Assembly (NCBI GenBank): GCA_964598565.1
Contig: CAZRCG010000001.1
Location: 1-64,000 of the forward strand
Direction: 5' to 3'
Length of the DNA stretch: 64,000 bases
Origin: CAZRCG01 sp964598565
GTDB taxonomy: Bacteria; Bdellovibrionota; UBA2394
The notes under the pieces are model-generated. The model ran no database searches. It had not been told where the DNA came from and worked only from the letters and a program-made list of their open reading frames with translations. The translations under genes and the position numbers were made by a program. This document shows, in pieces, positions 9,112 through 17,711 of this stretch. The stretch's first letter is position 1, and each line of letters starts with the position of its first letter.

Positions 9112-9693
9112 ATGGTGGAAGCATCTAAGGAAAAATCATCCCCTAAGCGATTTTTAGGCTGGCAAAAAACCCCTGCGGCGCAGGCAAGCTTTGGTCGAAC
9201 GACTCAAGGCGGAAGGGTTGTTACAAAGTTTCAACTACTTCACTCGACGGGAGCTGTCACGACCTTGTCGCCTTCTTGGTACCTCATAGACGCCTCTGAA
9301 GCTCCTATTGGCCAGTTAGCCTCGGTGGCTGCCACTTTATTGATGGGCAAACACCGCGCCACGTTTACCCCTGGTGCAGGCAGCGGAGACGGCGTAATTA
9401 TCGTAAATGCCTCTAAAGCCTTTTTTACGTCGGACAAAGCGGACAAGAAGATTTACTACGACCACTCCCGTTGGATGGGTGGATTAAAATCAAAATCAGC
9501 CCGAGATGCTTTGAAAGACGATCCCGCTGAAGTTTTGTGGCTGGCGGTTCAAGGGATGATGCCCAAAAACAAATTATCACGTTATCAGCTAAGTCACTTG
9601 AAGATTCATAAGGGTGCAGAGCATACCCAAAAAGCTCAAAAACCCATTAAAGTCGATGTTTCGGAGAATCCTCTGAAGAAGTTGACGGCTTAG
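9112..9693 (+). CDS. rplM: Ribosomal protein L13 with N-terminal extension
   Basis: Large-subunit ribosomal protein. The conserved core starts around residue 52 (SWYLIDASEAPIGQLAS) and shows KHRATFTPG, YYDHSRWMGGLK, VQGMMPKNKLSRY and the C-terminal GAEHTQKAQKP. The family is usually about 142-150 residues; this frame has about 45 extra N-terminal residues, rich in K, S, G and T. The ATG at 9112 has AAGAAG upstream. A TTG in frame just before SPSWYLID could give a normal-length protein but has no clear ribosome site. It forms the usual rplM-rpsI pair, with 28 bases between. Confidence 0.93.
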   Translation: MVEASKEKSSPKRFLGWQKTPAAQASFGRTTQGGRVVTKFQLLHSTGAVTTLSPSWYLIDASEAPIGQLASVAATLLMGKHRATFTPGAGSGDGVIIVNASKAFFTSDKADKKIYYDHSRWMGGLKSKSARDALKDDPAEVLWLAVQGMMPKNKLSRYQLSHLKIHKGAEHTQKAQKPIKVDVSENPLKKLTA

Positions 9694-9721
9694 TATTAGA
9701 TAATAAGGAGTAAGGCTTAAG

Positions 9722-10117
9722 ATGGCTCGAGGACAGGTTTTTCACGCAGTAGGAAAAAGAAAAAGTGCCGTGGCACGTGTGTATTTGAAGACAGGCACTG
9801 GAACTGAGTGGACCGTAAACGAGAAGCCCCTTAAGAACTACTTTGCCGATCTTTATCAAGATATGGCTTCCCATCCCTTTAAAGTTTTGAATTTGGAAGG
9901 GAAATACAATTTTGTTGCCAATATTCAAGGTGGCGGTCCCTCCGCTCAAGCCCAAGCCTGTGCACACGGTTTGGCCAAAGCGTTGACTTTGGTTTCTGAT
10001 GAATTTAGACCCCCTCTTAAGAAGGCCCATCTTCTGACCCGAGACTCCCGCGTCGTTGAGCGCAAGAAGTACGGACACAAGAAAGCCCGTAAGAGCTTCC
10101 AATTTTCTAAACGATAA
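9722..10117 (+). CDS. rpsI: Ribosomal protein S9
   Basis: Small-subunit ribosomal protein whose C-terminal tail reaches the P site. The N-terminal GKRKSAVARVYLK, the central NIQGGGPSAQAQA and the basic tail ending KARKSFQFSKR are diagnostic. The length of 131 residues is normal. A good AAGGAG ribosome-binding site precedes the ATG. It is co-transcribed with rplM. Confidence 0.97.
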   Translation: MARGQVFHAVGKRKSAVARVYLKTGTGTEWTVNEKPLKNYFADLYQDMASHPFKVLNLEGKYNFVANIQGGGPSAQAQACAHGLAKALTLVSDEFRPPLKKAHLLTRDSRVVERKKYGHKKARKSFQFSKR

Positions 10118-10128
10118 TAAGTGTTTAG

Positions 10129-10206
10129 CCTTAGCTAAGGTCTCCGAATTTTTGATATTTTTTTGAGACAGCTACAGATTCGACGATTTAGCTTCTCTCA
10201 GAAGCT
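10129..10206. repeat. Two short palindromes after rpsI
   Basis: The 218-base gap between rpsI and the convergent FapA-like gene holds no gene. It contains a perfect 12-base palindrome CCTTAGCTAAGG (10129-10140), then a T-rich run. A 7-base-stem hairpin, AGCTTCT-CTC-AGAAGCT, follows at 10190-10206. The first, followed by T-rich sequence, may act as a weak terminator for the ribosomal operon. The rest of the gap shows nothing recognisable. Confidence 0.45.
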
Positions 10207-10335
10207 CCGAGCGGCCTATGTATGTAGATCGGGAGATTGACTTGTTGGCCGCGAGGGAGCCGGCCGAAATTTTATGAGCGAGAGTGCCTGTCCCCATGGC
10301 GGTCTTCTGAGAATGCACACCACACTTGAATCAGT

Positions 10336-13300
10336 CTATGGTCCCTTAGAACCGATTTTTCGGCTGACAATATTGCTGGTTCGAGTGTCCCAGTAGATTT
10401 CTACACCTCGAAGCTCGCCTTTTAGAGTCCAGGTGGTCTCCTTAAATTGTAGGGTGACTCCTGGATGAATGACCTCGCTCACCACGAGCAAGGCCTCTTG
10501 ATTCCAGGGAACTAAACTCCAGATCGAAGCCTTCTGCTCTTCAAGTTCAATTAGTTTTCGCTCGAGTTGCTGTTTCTCTTCACGTGATTTTTGAAAGCGA
10601 CTTTGTAGATCGTGACCCTGCATCTTGGTCTCTTCTCTCTCAGATAGAATCAGACTCAAATCCTTTTGAAGCTCCTCAATGCGCTTATGAATATCGGCGA
10701 TCTGTTCTTCGATTTTCGCTTCGGCAATTTTGTGGCGAGCGTCGGTAATTGCAAAATAATGTTCTCCCAAATGGACTTGGGTTTGACTCTCGGAGCCAAG
10801 AGCTCCCAGAACTCGACAGCGAATACCTTTGAAGGCCCAGATTTCTCCGCCACAAATGGTGCCAGCGCCGTCCAAACATTCGATGAACCCTGCAGAGCGG
10901 ATGACAGAATTCATGATCTCAGCGCCGACCTTTATATCTCCAGGGCACTCCACGGTAGCTCCCCCTGAGATATACATTGTATCAAGGCTCTTACCAGCAA
11001 ATACCCGGCCCCGATCGCGGCCAATAATTCCGCCCTTAATAATTACTTCTTGTTGGCCCTCTACCGTGCAAGCTTCGGCAGCTTTTTCGATGGAGATTCG
11101 TCCCTCGGACTTCACGACGAAGTCTGGCAAAACTCCGCCCTTTATAAAGACATTCGAAGGACCCGCATTGATATGGCCGGTCTTAAAACCAACATCATCG
11201 CCCAGTAATAGACCTGGAAAAACACGAACCTTTCTATTTCTGTACTCTACGATACCATCGATTTTGGCACGATACTCAACTCCATTGGAAACGATCTCAA
11301 TACCTTCGCCCGCTTCAATGCGCATATCCGCTCCTGGCTTCGCTGGCACAGCTTCACCCAAAACGTTACGACCTTCTTCACCAGGCATAGGCGGCCGACG
11401 AATCAACACAACCGTGCCTTTCGAGATATTTTGAAAGACATGTCGATTCTTGAAATCGACACTTCCGTCGTCACGCAATTCTCCTACGGTTTGACCTATA
11501 TCGACTGCAAAAACATAGGAAGCATCGCCTCCCACCTGAGGGGCCAGACCTTCCGCCACTGTCAAGTCTTCAACCGCCTCCTGAGACGCGAGTACAGCTT
11601 GTACCGTTTCTCGAATGAGCTGCACTTTTATTCCATACTTCACACCGGCAGCTCCGAGCATTCCCAGAACTTTATCTTCCCTCAACTGAAACTGGGGATT
11701 GTTCGAAGAATAAAGAGTGATAGAGGCACTCATTTTATCGGGCGCCACACGAACGGTAGATCGAACCACCAATTTACCTGACTCGACAAAGACATAACCT
11801 GGCCCTTTAGTAGCCGCTACCAGTTGAAGGCCATCAGCACTCTTGCTAACACCTTCACCAAAAAACCAAGGTTCATCTCTGCCTAGATCAGCGGGAATTC
11901 GTCGACCAAAGATCGTCTTGCCGTCAACCCCCACTTTTGCAGGCACCTTCAACGCTAAAACTTCACCCGGCCTTACAAAGTCTGCAGCTTCAATATTACG
12001 AACATCGATTTTACTCGCCAGATGCTTCTCTATTTTTTGATTGTTAAACTCAACCAAGTATTGAATCTCTGAGGATGTGCCATGCTGAACAGGAATTGCC
12101 TGAGCAAAGACGACACGCTTCAACGATCTATCAGGTGCTCTCGGCTGTTTCAAAGCCGCCTCAAGAACTTTTTCAGCAATTTCGACCCGAATAGCTTCAT
12201 CCTCAGCCGTTTGCTTGAGTATCTCAAGCGAAAGACGAGTTCCGAAATCGCTGGCCGGCGCCAATAGAATCATCGCCAAGCTTTCTTCTTTATCGACCGT
12301 GACAGCAGGAATGATATCGATAGAAAAATTATTCCATGCCAACACGCCATAGCGACCCGCACGAAATTCCGTTCGAGGTAAATCCTGAGGATCATCTTCC
12401 CGCCCTAAAATCTTCTCATCGATACCTTTACCCACTCTGATTTTAATGTCTTTCGGCACGCCACTTGCGGGCACAGGAATTTTCTCGCGAAACACATTGT
12501 AGCCCTGTTGCGCATCGACGGGCTCCATCTTGGTTAGCAGTAGATCACCTCGAACGGCCAAGAGAGATACTTCGGCCTTCTTAGCAAAGAGTCCGCCTTT
12601 ATCTTTAAATAGATTTGGGTCGAACCGATAAACCAATTTAGCATCCCTTCCCGGCATGGGAGGTTTACCCTCAGCAACCAAAAAATCAGAAACGACTACT
12701 GCCTTGCTGAATACATCTTCTAGTCTTTGATCCAATTGTTCTTTATCCGGTGTGACGAGAATATCGGACTCCCTCAAAAGAGGTGCTATTTCGTTAAGTG
12801 ACAGTTTCCGCTGCGGATACACAATCATCGTCACTTTCATCTTATCGCTCGAAATTTTGAGCGGTGACTCCACGTGGATACGATCGCCCTCTCGCTTCAC
12901 AATTCCATAAATTTGAGACTTGAAGTGTACAAGATCGCCTTGCTTCGCTTTGACCACGTTCTTGCCCGGGTAGACGGCCATATCGGTATAAGGCTTAGCA
13001 CGTAAGACTTCTCCAAACGGTGTTTGCCCATTAATAGGCTCGGTCGGAGCCTCTAGAGTAAGAAATATTTCGCCTGGAAAAACATAGCCTGCTTTAGCTT
13101 TTTCTTGGTCTATAGTTTTCGAGGCCTCTGCTCTAAGACTATCAACCACTTTTCCAGCCTTGCCATCAACGGGCTGCTGCCCTTTGGCCACTAAAATTCT
13201 TGCGGGCCACTTTTTCTGAGACTTCAACTGCTGGTCTATCGCACTCGCATCTAAGAGTCCAAAAACGACATTCTGAGTTTTTGCCCATTCAATGAGATCT

Positions 13301-14058
13301 TTCGCTTCAAAAGCTTTATTAAACAAACTGGAGCGTGCCACTTCAACGGCAACCGACATACCTTCATCGGCATTAATGACCTTCGAATCAACACGAAGTC
13401 GAATTCCCTGATCAAAATGAAGCCGCCCACTGCTCTCGGCCACAAAATGAAGCTCATTGTTGACTCGACGCGCTTTGATACCGGCACCAATCTGAAGTTT
13501 TTGGCTTTCTTCTAGAGTCGCCACAATAACTTCTCCTGATACTTTCGAGCCATCCTTTGGAGGCACCGACTCGGGAGCAATCGCCAATACTTCCCCTGCT
13601 TTCACATAAACAGGATCAGGCTTCTCAAAAACTTTTGTGTCAAATGTGTATTTGGCTCGACTGACTGATCCATTGATGGCTGGTGCACCTTCCGCAATGA
13701 CGATAGTCAAGGGAATATCCGCAGGGGCCCGAAGTGCCTTCATTAACTCTTGAGTAAGGACATCTCTTTTAAGTCCGAAAACAACGCCTCTCGATTTTAG
13801 CTCTTCAAGTACAAACTGCATATTAAACGTGGGATAGCCCTCTCCAATCGGTGGGACTAGTCTCTTTAAGACAGTCTTCATTCCGTCTTGTGAAGTCTCG
13901 ACATCAACCAGCGCCGCACATCTTAAAATTTCGAACGTATGTTTACGGCTTTGTGACTCGACATACCTAAGATTGGATGCTTCAATGCGAAGCTGCTCCG
14001 ACAGTCGCTGCAACGCCGCTTCCTTCGTAGGTGCTTCTATGACCCTCGTCTTAGCCAA
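10336..14058 (-). CDS. Giant FapA/DUF342-family protein with five N-terminal repeats
   Basis: A 1,240-residue DUF342 protein, about twice the usual 450-650. The C-terminal third is the standard family part: a beta-helix of GG-containing rungs from about residue 930 (FIKGGVLPDF, IIKGGIIGRDRGRV, YISGGATVECPGDI), then a coiled coil at about 1110-1190. Before it lie five copies of the FapA N-terminal unit, each carrying a conserved VxxGxxPxxG element: IAEGAPAINGS, VAKGQQPVDGK, VAEGKPPMPGR, FAQAIPVQHGT and VAEGLAPQVGG. DUF342 proteins are linked to flagellar or surface assembly and polymer binding, but the biochemical role is unsettled. No signal peptide is seen, so it is likely cytoplasmic. Confidence 0.82.
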   Translation of the reverse strand: MAKTRVIEAPTKEAALQRLSEQLRIEASNLRYVESQSRKHTFEILRCAALVDVETSQDGMKTVLKRLVPPIGEGYPTFNMQFVLEELKSRGVVFGLKRDVLTQELMKALRAPADIPLTIVIAEGAPAINGSVSRAKYTFDTKVFEKPDPVYVKAGEVLAIAPESVPPKDGSKVSGEVIVATLEESQKLQIGAGIKARRVNNELHFVAESSGRLHFDQGIRLRVDSKVINADEGMSVAVEVARSSLFNKAFEAKDLIEWAKTQNVVFGLLDASAIDQQLKSQKKWPARILVAKGQQPVDGKAGKVVDSLRAEASKTIDQEKAKAGYVFPGEIFLTLEAPTEPINGQTPFGEVLRAKPYTDMAVYPGKNVVKAKQGDLVHFKSQIYGIVKREGDRIHVESPLKISSDKMKVTMIVYPQRKLSLNEIAPLLRESDILVTPDKEQLDQRLEDVFSKAVVVSDFLVAEGKPPMPGRDAKLVYRFDPNLFKDKGGLFAKKAEVSLLAVRGDLLLTKMEPVDAQQGYNVFREKIPVPASGVPKDIKIRVGKGIDEKILGREDDPQDLPRTEFRAGRYGVLAWNNFSIDIIPAVTVDKEESLAMILLAPASDFGTRLSLEILKQTAEDEAIRVEIAEKVLEAALKQPRAPDRSLKRVVFAQAIPVQHGTSSEIQYLVEFNNQKIEKHLASKIDVRNIEAADFVRPGEVLALKVPAKVGVDGKTIFGRRIPADLGRDEPWFFGEGVSKSADGLQLVAATKGPGYVFVESGKLVVRSTVRVAPDKMSASITLYSSNNPQFQLREDKVLGMLGAAGVKYGIKVQLIRETVQAVLASQEAVEDLTVAEGLAPQVGGDASYVFAVDIGQTVGELRDDGSVDFKNRHVFQNISKGTVVLIRRPPMPGEEGRNVLGEAVPAKPGADMRIEAGEGIEIVSNGVEYRAKIDGIVEYRNRKVRVFPGLLLGDDVGFKTGHINAGPSNVFIKGGVLPDFVVKSEGRISIEKAAEACTVEGQQEVIIKGGIIGRDRGRVFAGKSLDTMYISGGATVECPGDIKVGAEIMNSVIRSAGFIECLDGAGTICGGEIWAFKGIRCRVLGALGSESQTQVHLGEHYFAITDARHKIAEAKIEEQIADIHKRIEELQKDLSLILSEREETKMQGHDLQSRFQKSREEKQQLERKLIELEEQKASIWSLVPWNQEALLVVSEVIHPGVTLQFKETTWTLKGELRGVEIYWDTRTSNIVSRKIGSKGP

Positions 14059-14123
14059 AAATCCCCCTGGTTCGAAACGTGAGAAACCAAGTCTTAGTAT
14101 AAGCTATATCTGGTCAATCGGAG

Positions 14124-14819
14124 TCACCAGTCAGCTCGCAGCCCCGCACCGAAATTCATTCCTCCCACCGTATTGACCTTGCCGAATCCTCTGCGCCAGA
14201 GACCCCCTACGGAAGAATGAAATTTTACGAAAAGGCCCAGAGTGCCTAGACCCCATAATTCGTTGAGATCACTGCCTTTATCAGAGCCAGCGAGAAACGC
14301 CCAATAAAGGCCCCCTCCCATAAAGAGTCCACCTTCTACGCCCGATAGTGATCGTTTCTGATTTTCAGCATACGTCACTTTCTTTAATCGGCCGAATCGA
14401 ATGCCATGCGTCAGTTCACCATAAGGAATCAACCTAAAAAAATCGGCGCCCCAGGCTCGGCCCCTTATCCCTAGAAACACCGTGGCAAATTCCGCCTCGA
14501 GGCGATCTACCGACGACGGAATCGGTTGGTCTTGGGCATCCAAGATTTCAACACCATTGTCATCTACAGCATTCAAACCACTTTTCTTGCGCAGGTAGCC
14601 AAAACCGACGATGGGCTCAAAAAAATTCGAAAATTCAAAAAGACCTGCATTCGCTTCAAATTGAAGAGAACCCCAGCGACTGAATCCGTTCTGCTGATCA
14701 AGCCGAGAATCCGAAAAAATGGGCTGAACGACAGAAATATCGAATGACCCTGAAAAAGAAAACAAGGGCTTAGTCGATGTTAACATCATTAAAATAAGGT
14801 AGCGGGCTAAGTACATCAT
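14124..14819 (-). CDS. Predicted outer-membrane beta-barrel protein
   Basis: A 231-residue protein with an N-terminal hydrophobic export signal (about residues 1-24). Alternating strand-like segments follow and it ends GAGLRADW, the aromatic last residue typical of outer-membrane barrels. It overlaps the 3' end of truA by 50 bases. It resembles the protein encoded on the other side of truA in size, layout and ending (GLGLLIDW), so the two may be distant paralogues. No known family is recognised. A start at the internal methionines near 14786 would lose most of the signal. Confidence 0.6.
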   Translation of the reverse strand: MMYLARYLILMMLTSTKPLFSFSGSFDISVVQPIFSDSRLDQQNGFSRWGSLQFEANAGLFEFSNFFEPIVGFGYLRKKSGLNAVDDNGVEILDAQDQPIPSSVDRLEAEFATVFLGIRGRAWGADFFRLIPYGELTHGIRFGRLKKVTYAENQKRSLSGVEGGLFMGGGLYWAFLAGSDKGSDLNELWGLGTLGLFVKFHSSVGGLWRRGFGKVNTVGGMNFGAGLRADW

Positions 14820-15627
14820 CGTTCACAAAGGTTTTTGCGAGAGTCAATCCATGAGCTGGCGCCTTGATTCCCGCCACTCTACGATCTCGAGACGCCAGTA
14901 TCTTAGCAACAGAAAAATCCTTACCCAGACCGATCTCTATGATCGTTCCCACTATATTACGCACCATATGGTAAAGAAAACCATCGGCCGAGAATCGTAA
15001 CCTAAAAATACGATGGCCGCCTTCTTTGCCCAAAGCCGTCGTAAAGGGATGAAGTTCTTCGCAGATATCCGCCGTCCACATGGTTTTAAAGACATTTCGT
15101 TCGTTCATGGAACCCTTCGATGTATTCGAAAAACCCTTGAAATTATGCCGACCCAAACAAAATTGTAATTCAGATTTCATTCTTTCTAAACTAAGAGGAC
15201 TTCTTAGATGCCATGCTTGATGGCGCATCAGGGGCAGTGACGCTACCCCGTTAACCACTCGATAATGGTATTCTTTGCCGACAACTGCTTTCGATAAGCG
15301 CAGATCATCAGGCACACAGTAGGCCGCCCAAAGACTGACTCGGTCTTTCATGAGGGAGTTGAGAGACAGCCTCAGTCTCTTTTTTTTCTGCAGAGGCATG
15401 GCCTTCCAAAGCTCATATCCGTCGGGTACCATGATCCACTGATCGACGGCGTGAACTCCGGCGTCTGTTCGGCTTGAGAAGTGAATACGTCCTTCAAATT
15501 TTAGGACTCTCTTAAATGCGGCCTCCAACTCGTCTTGCACACTTTTGTCGTGACGTTGCGACTGAAAGCCCGAGAATGAGGCTCCATCATAGGCCACTCG
15601 AAATCCAAGATGACTATGAGACGTCAT
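14770..15627 (-). CDS. truA: tRNA pseudouridine(38-40) synthase
   Basis: Modifies uridines 38-40 in the anticodon stem-loop of tRNAs. The N-terminal VAYDGASFSGFQ, the catalytic-aspartate block SSRTDAGVHAVDQW and the C-terminal FLYHMVRNIVGTIIEIG motif are clear. The ATG at 15627 is chosen because conserved sequence starts straight after it (SHLGFRVAYDG); the frame is open to 15669. It sits between two genes for barrel proteins on the same strand, 5 bases after one and overlapping the other. Confidence 0.95.
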   Translation of the reverse strand: MTSHSHLGFRVAYDGASFSGFQSQRHDKSVQDELEAAFKRVLKFEGRIHFSSRTDAGVHAVDQWIMVPDGYELWKAMPLQKKKRLRLSLNSLMKDRVSLWAAYCVPDDLRLSKAVVGKEYHYRVVNGVASLPLMRHQAWHLRSPLSLERMKSELQFCLGRHNFKGFSNTSKGSMNERNVFKTMWTADICEELHPFTTALGKEGGHRIFRLRFSADGFLYHMVRNIVGTIIEIGLGKDFSVAKILASRDRRVAGIKAPAHGLTLAKTFVNDDVLSPLPYFNDVNID

Positions 15628-15632
15628 GGTCT

Positions 15633-16316
15633 CTACCAATCGATGAGCAGGCCTAAACCAAAAGACCACATCGAGGTCTCGCCCACCAAATCGTAAAAAG
15701 ATCCTGAGGTGCCGAGACCACCCTTCATGTATTCAAGCCCCGCCGTGAGACCGAAGTCTTTCACTTCCCATTCTGTTTGCAAATCGTGACGTCGTTCGGC
15801 ATCGAACATGAATGACAAAAACAAGCCGCCTCCGACTTTCAGACCTATCTCGTAACCAGATAGCTTAGGGCTGCTATCTCCTGATGCGTACCGCCATCGT
15901 CCCAAGGCCTTCGTCATGATCATATTGAAATCCACATAGGGAGCGACAATAGAGGTATGATAAGTGTAGGGCTTGTAGTGAAGGCCCAATCGTCCATCGA
16001 TAAGCGTATAACTAAAACGATCGAAACCTGCTGTACCCAACGCTCGACTTGTATCTTTCATCAGACCGATGCCGAATCGAGGCTCCAGACCATGCCACTC
16101 AAAAAAACCCAAATCGATGGCATAGTGCATAGCACCCCAGGGAGATCTGCCGTTCACATTTCTTAAAATCGACTGTTTCATGAACCGCTGGTTTGCAGAA
16201 AATAAAAATGAGCCATCGTAGGTCTGACTTAAAATTTCACGAGAGTCTAAGAAACCTAGACATACAAATAGCGAAGCTGCCACAAAATGCTGAATTACTC
16301 GAGATCCTATCTTCAC
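15633..16316 (-). CDS. Predicted outer-membrane beta-barrel protein (second copy)
   Basis: A 227-residue protein with an export signal at residues 1-30 and strand-rich sequence ending GLGLLIDW. It is similar in length and layout to the protein encoded just downstream of truA, suggesting an old duplication around truA. It contains GMEYMKGG-like and EIGLKVGGGLFLSF segments that fit amphipathic strands. No family is recognised. It starts the three-gene minus-strand run with truA and the other barrel gene. Confidence 0.58.
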   Translation of the reverse strand: MKIGSRVIQHFVAASLFVCLGFLDSREILSQTYDGSFLFSANQRFMKQSILRNVNGRSPWGAMHYAIDLGFFEWHGLEPRFGIGLMKDTSRALGTAGFDRFSYTLIDGRLGLHYKPYTYHTSIVAPYVDFNMIMTKALGRWRYASGDSSPKLSGYEIGLKVGGGLFLSFMFDAERRHDLQTEWEVKDFGLTAGLEYMKGGLGTSGSFYDLVGETSMWSFGLGLLIDW

Positions 16317-16553
16317 GGCTCTCAGCTCATCAAATCATTGCGCCGGAAGCAACAAAAGTTAACAGCTGGTTTCTAGGCCAAAGGTCTGGCCGAAAATCAA
16401 AAAAAATTCAAAGATTATCGGCTCTTATGGCAAACGGTAAAAGACCGTGGGAGCACCCGTTCTAAGCAGACTACTGATACACTGACACAGATTGATGCAG
16501 TGCATTTAGTCTAGAGGGATAAGGCACGTGTTTTTTCTCTTTGGGGGGCTCGC

Positions 16554-17711
16554 ATGAGGAATAAGTCGGTTATGAACAGATGGGTCAAAAACCTAGAGTA
16601 TCAAAAGGCATTCTCTCTCATTGAACTGATGATTACTTTGTCCATTCTTAGTTTTCTTGGGCTGTCGTTCACCTATGTCATGAAGAAAAATCAAACCACC
16701 ATGAAATCCTCAGACACTGAAGGGTCTCTTACCTCAGAGCTCGCTCTCGCCCGAAAAATGCTCGAGCTAGATTTGCAGCAAGTCGCTCTCGTCAATCCAT
16801 CGTGCGCCGGAAACTCTATGGGTGGAGCTACCAACGCGTGTGGCGAGCTAAAGATCGGGGGGGGATATACTCCTCTGCCAGGCCTCGATATAACAGCAGT
16901 TTCAGCCCTCACCAACCTCAATGTGCCGTCGAATGTGGGGGTTGATCCAGCGACATTACCTAGCACGTCCGATGCTTTGCGCATTGTTGTGTTTAATCTC
17001 AACGGCTCTTTTAACTGTCGATTGAACGAGTATCGATCGCCTAATCCGTCGACAAGCTCTGCAACAGGCGCTGGCGCAGAAACTCTTTGGCCGCTGCGCC
17101 AAGGTTGCGATGGAAACCTTGTCAATGGCGGTTTGTATGCCCTTATGCAAGACAGTGGAGCCAGGGTTTTTTCTAATCTATTTCAGATTACTGCAATGAC
17201 AGACCTAGGAGGCGGAGCCACAAGTGTCGATCAGTTAGAAGTACATGCCCTTAGCGGAGGCAATCTATTCAATCAAATCGGTGGCCTGGGACGAGCGGGG
17301 TTTAACGGTGGGGCAAGAATTTATCCTGTCCGAATGATTGAATGGGCTTTTGAAAGTGGTCAGGGTTTATTCCGCCGAGAGATTATTCCATCCTCTACAA
17401 ATATTAATGGCTTTGGCACCTGGAGATTGGTCTCATCCGCCGTCGAGGGAATTCAATTTTTTCCCATCACCCTTTCCGCCACGGGACCAGTTCAGCACCA
17501 ACGCACCATGCAGTTTTCGGCGGACGACTCAAACAATGGCGTTGAAGATATTCGCGGAGTGAATGTTCGTATGGTGGTGAAATCGACTAAACCAACAAAC
17601 GATGGTGTTACGTACGACAATCCGCTGACAGCAGCGACCGAAAATGATCATTTTCCAAGACAGGAGGGTCTCTTCTATGTGGACTTTAGAAATACCAAGC
17701 CTGGTTCATAA
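16554..17711 (+). CDS. PilW-like minor type IV pilin
   Basis: Prepilin-like protein of 385 residues. A leader of about 20 residues ends in a prepilin peptidase site, KA|FSLIELM, followed by the hydrophobic helix ITLSILSFLGLSFTYVM. The residue before cleavage is alanine instead of glycine, which is tolerated in some substrates. The large C-terminal domain is rich in Gly, Asn and Ser and contains several cysteines. Position before a PilX-like gene fits a minor pilin that primes pilus assembly. The 237 bases upstream hold no gene. Confidence 0.75.
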   Translation: MRNKSVMNRWVKNLEYQKAFSLIELMITLSILSFLGLSFTYVMKKNQTTMKSSDTEGSLTSELALARKMLELDLQQVALVNPSCAGNSMGGATNACGELKIGGGYTPLPGLDITAVSALTNLNVPSNVGVDPATLPSTSDALRIVVFNLNGSFNCRLNEYRSPNPSTSSATGAGAETLWPLRQGCDGNLVNGGLYALMQDSGARVFSNLFQITAMTDLGGGATSVDQLEVHALSGGNLFNQIGGLGRAGFNGGARIYPVRMIEWAFESGQGLFRREIIPSSTNINGFGTWRLVSSAVEGIQFFPITLSATGPVQHQRTMQFSADDSNNGVEDIRGVNVRMVVKSTKPTNDGVTYDNPLTAATENDHFPRQEGLFYVDFRNTKPGS

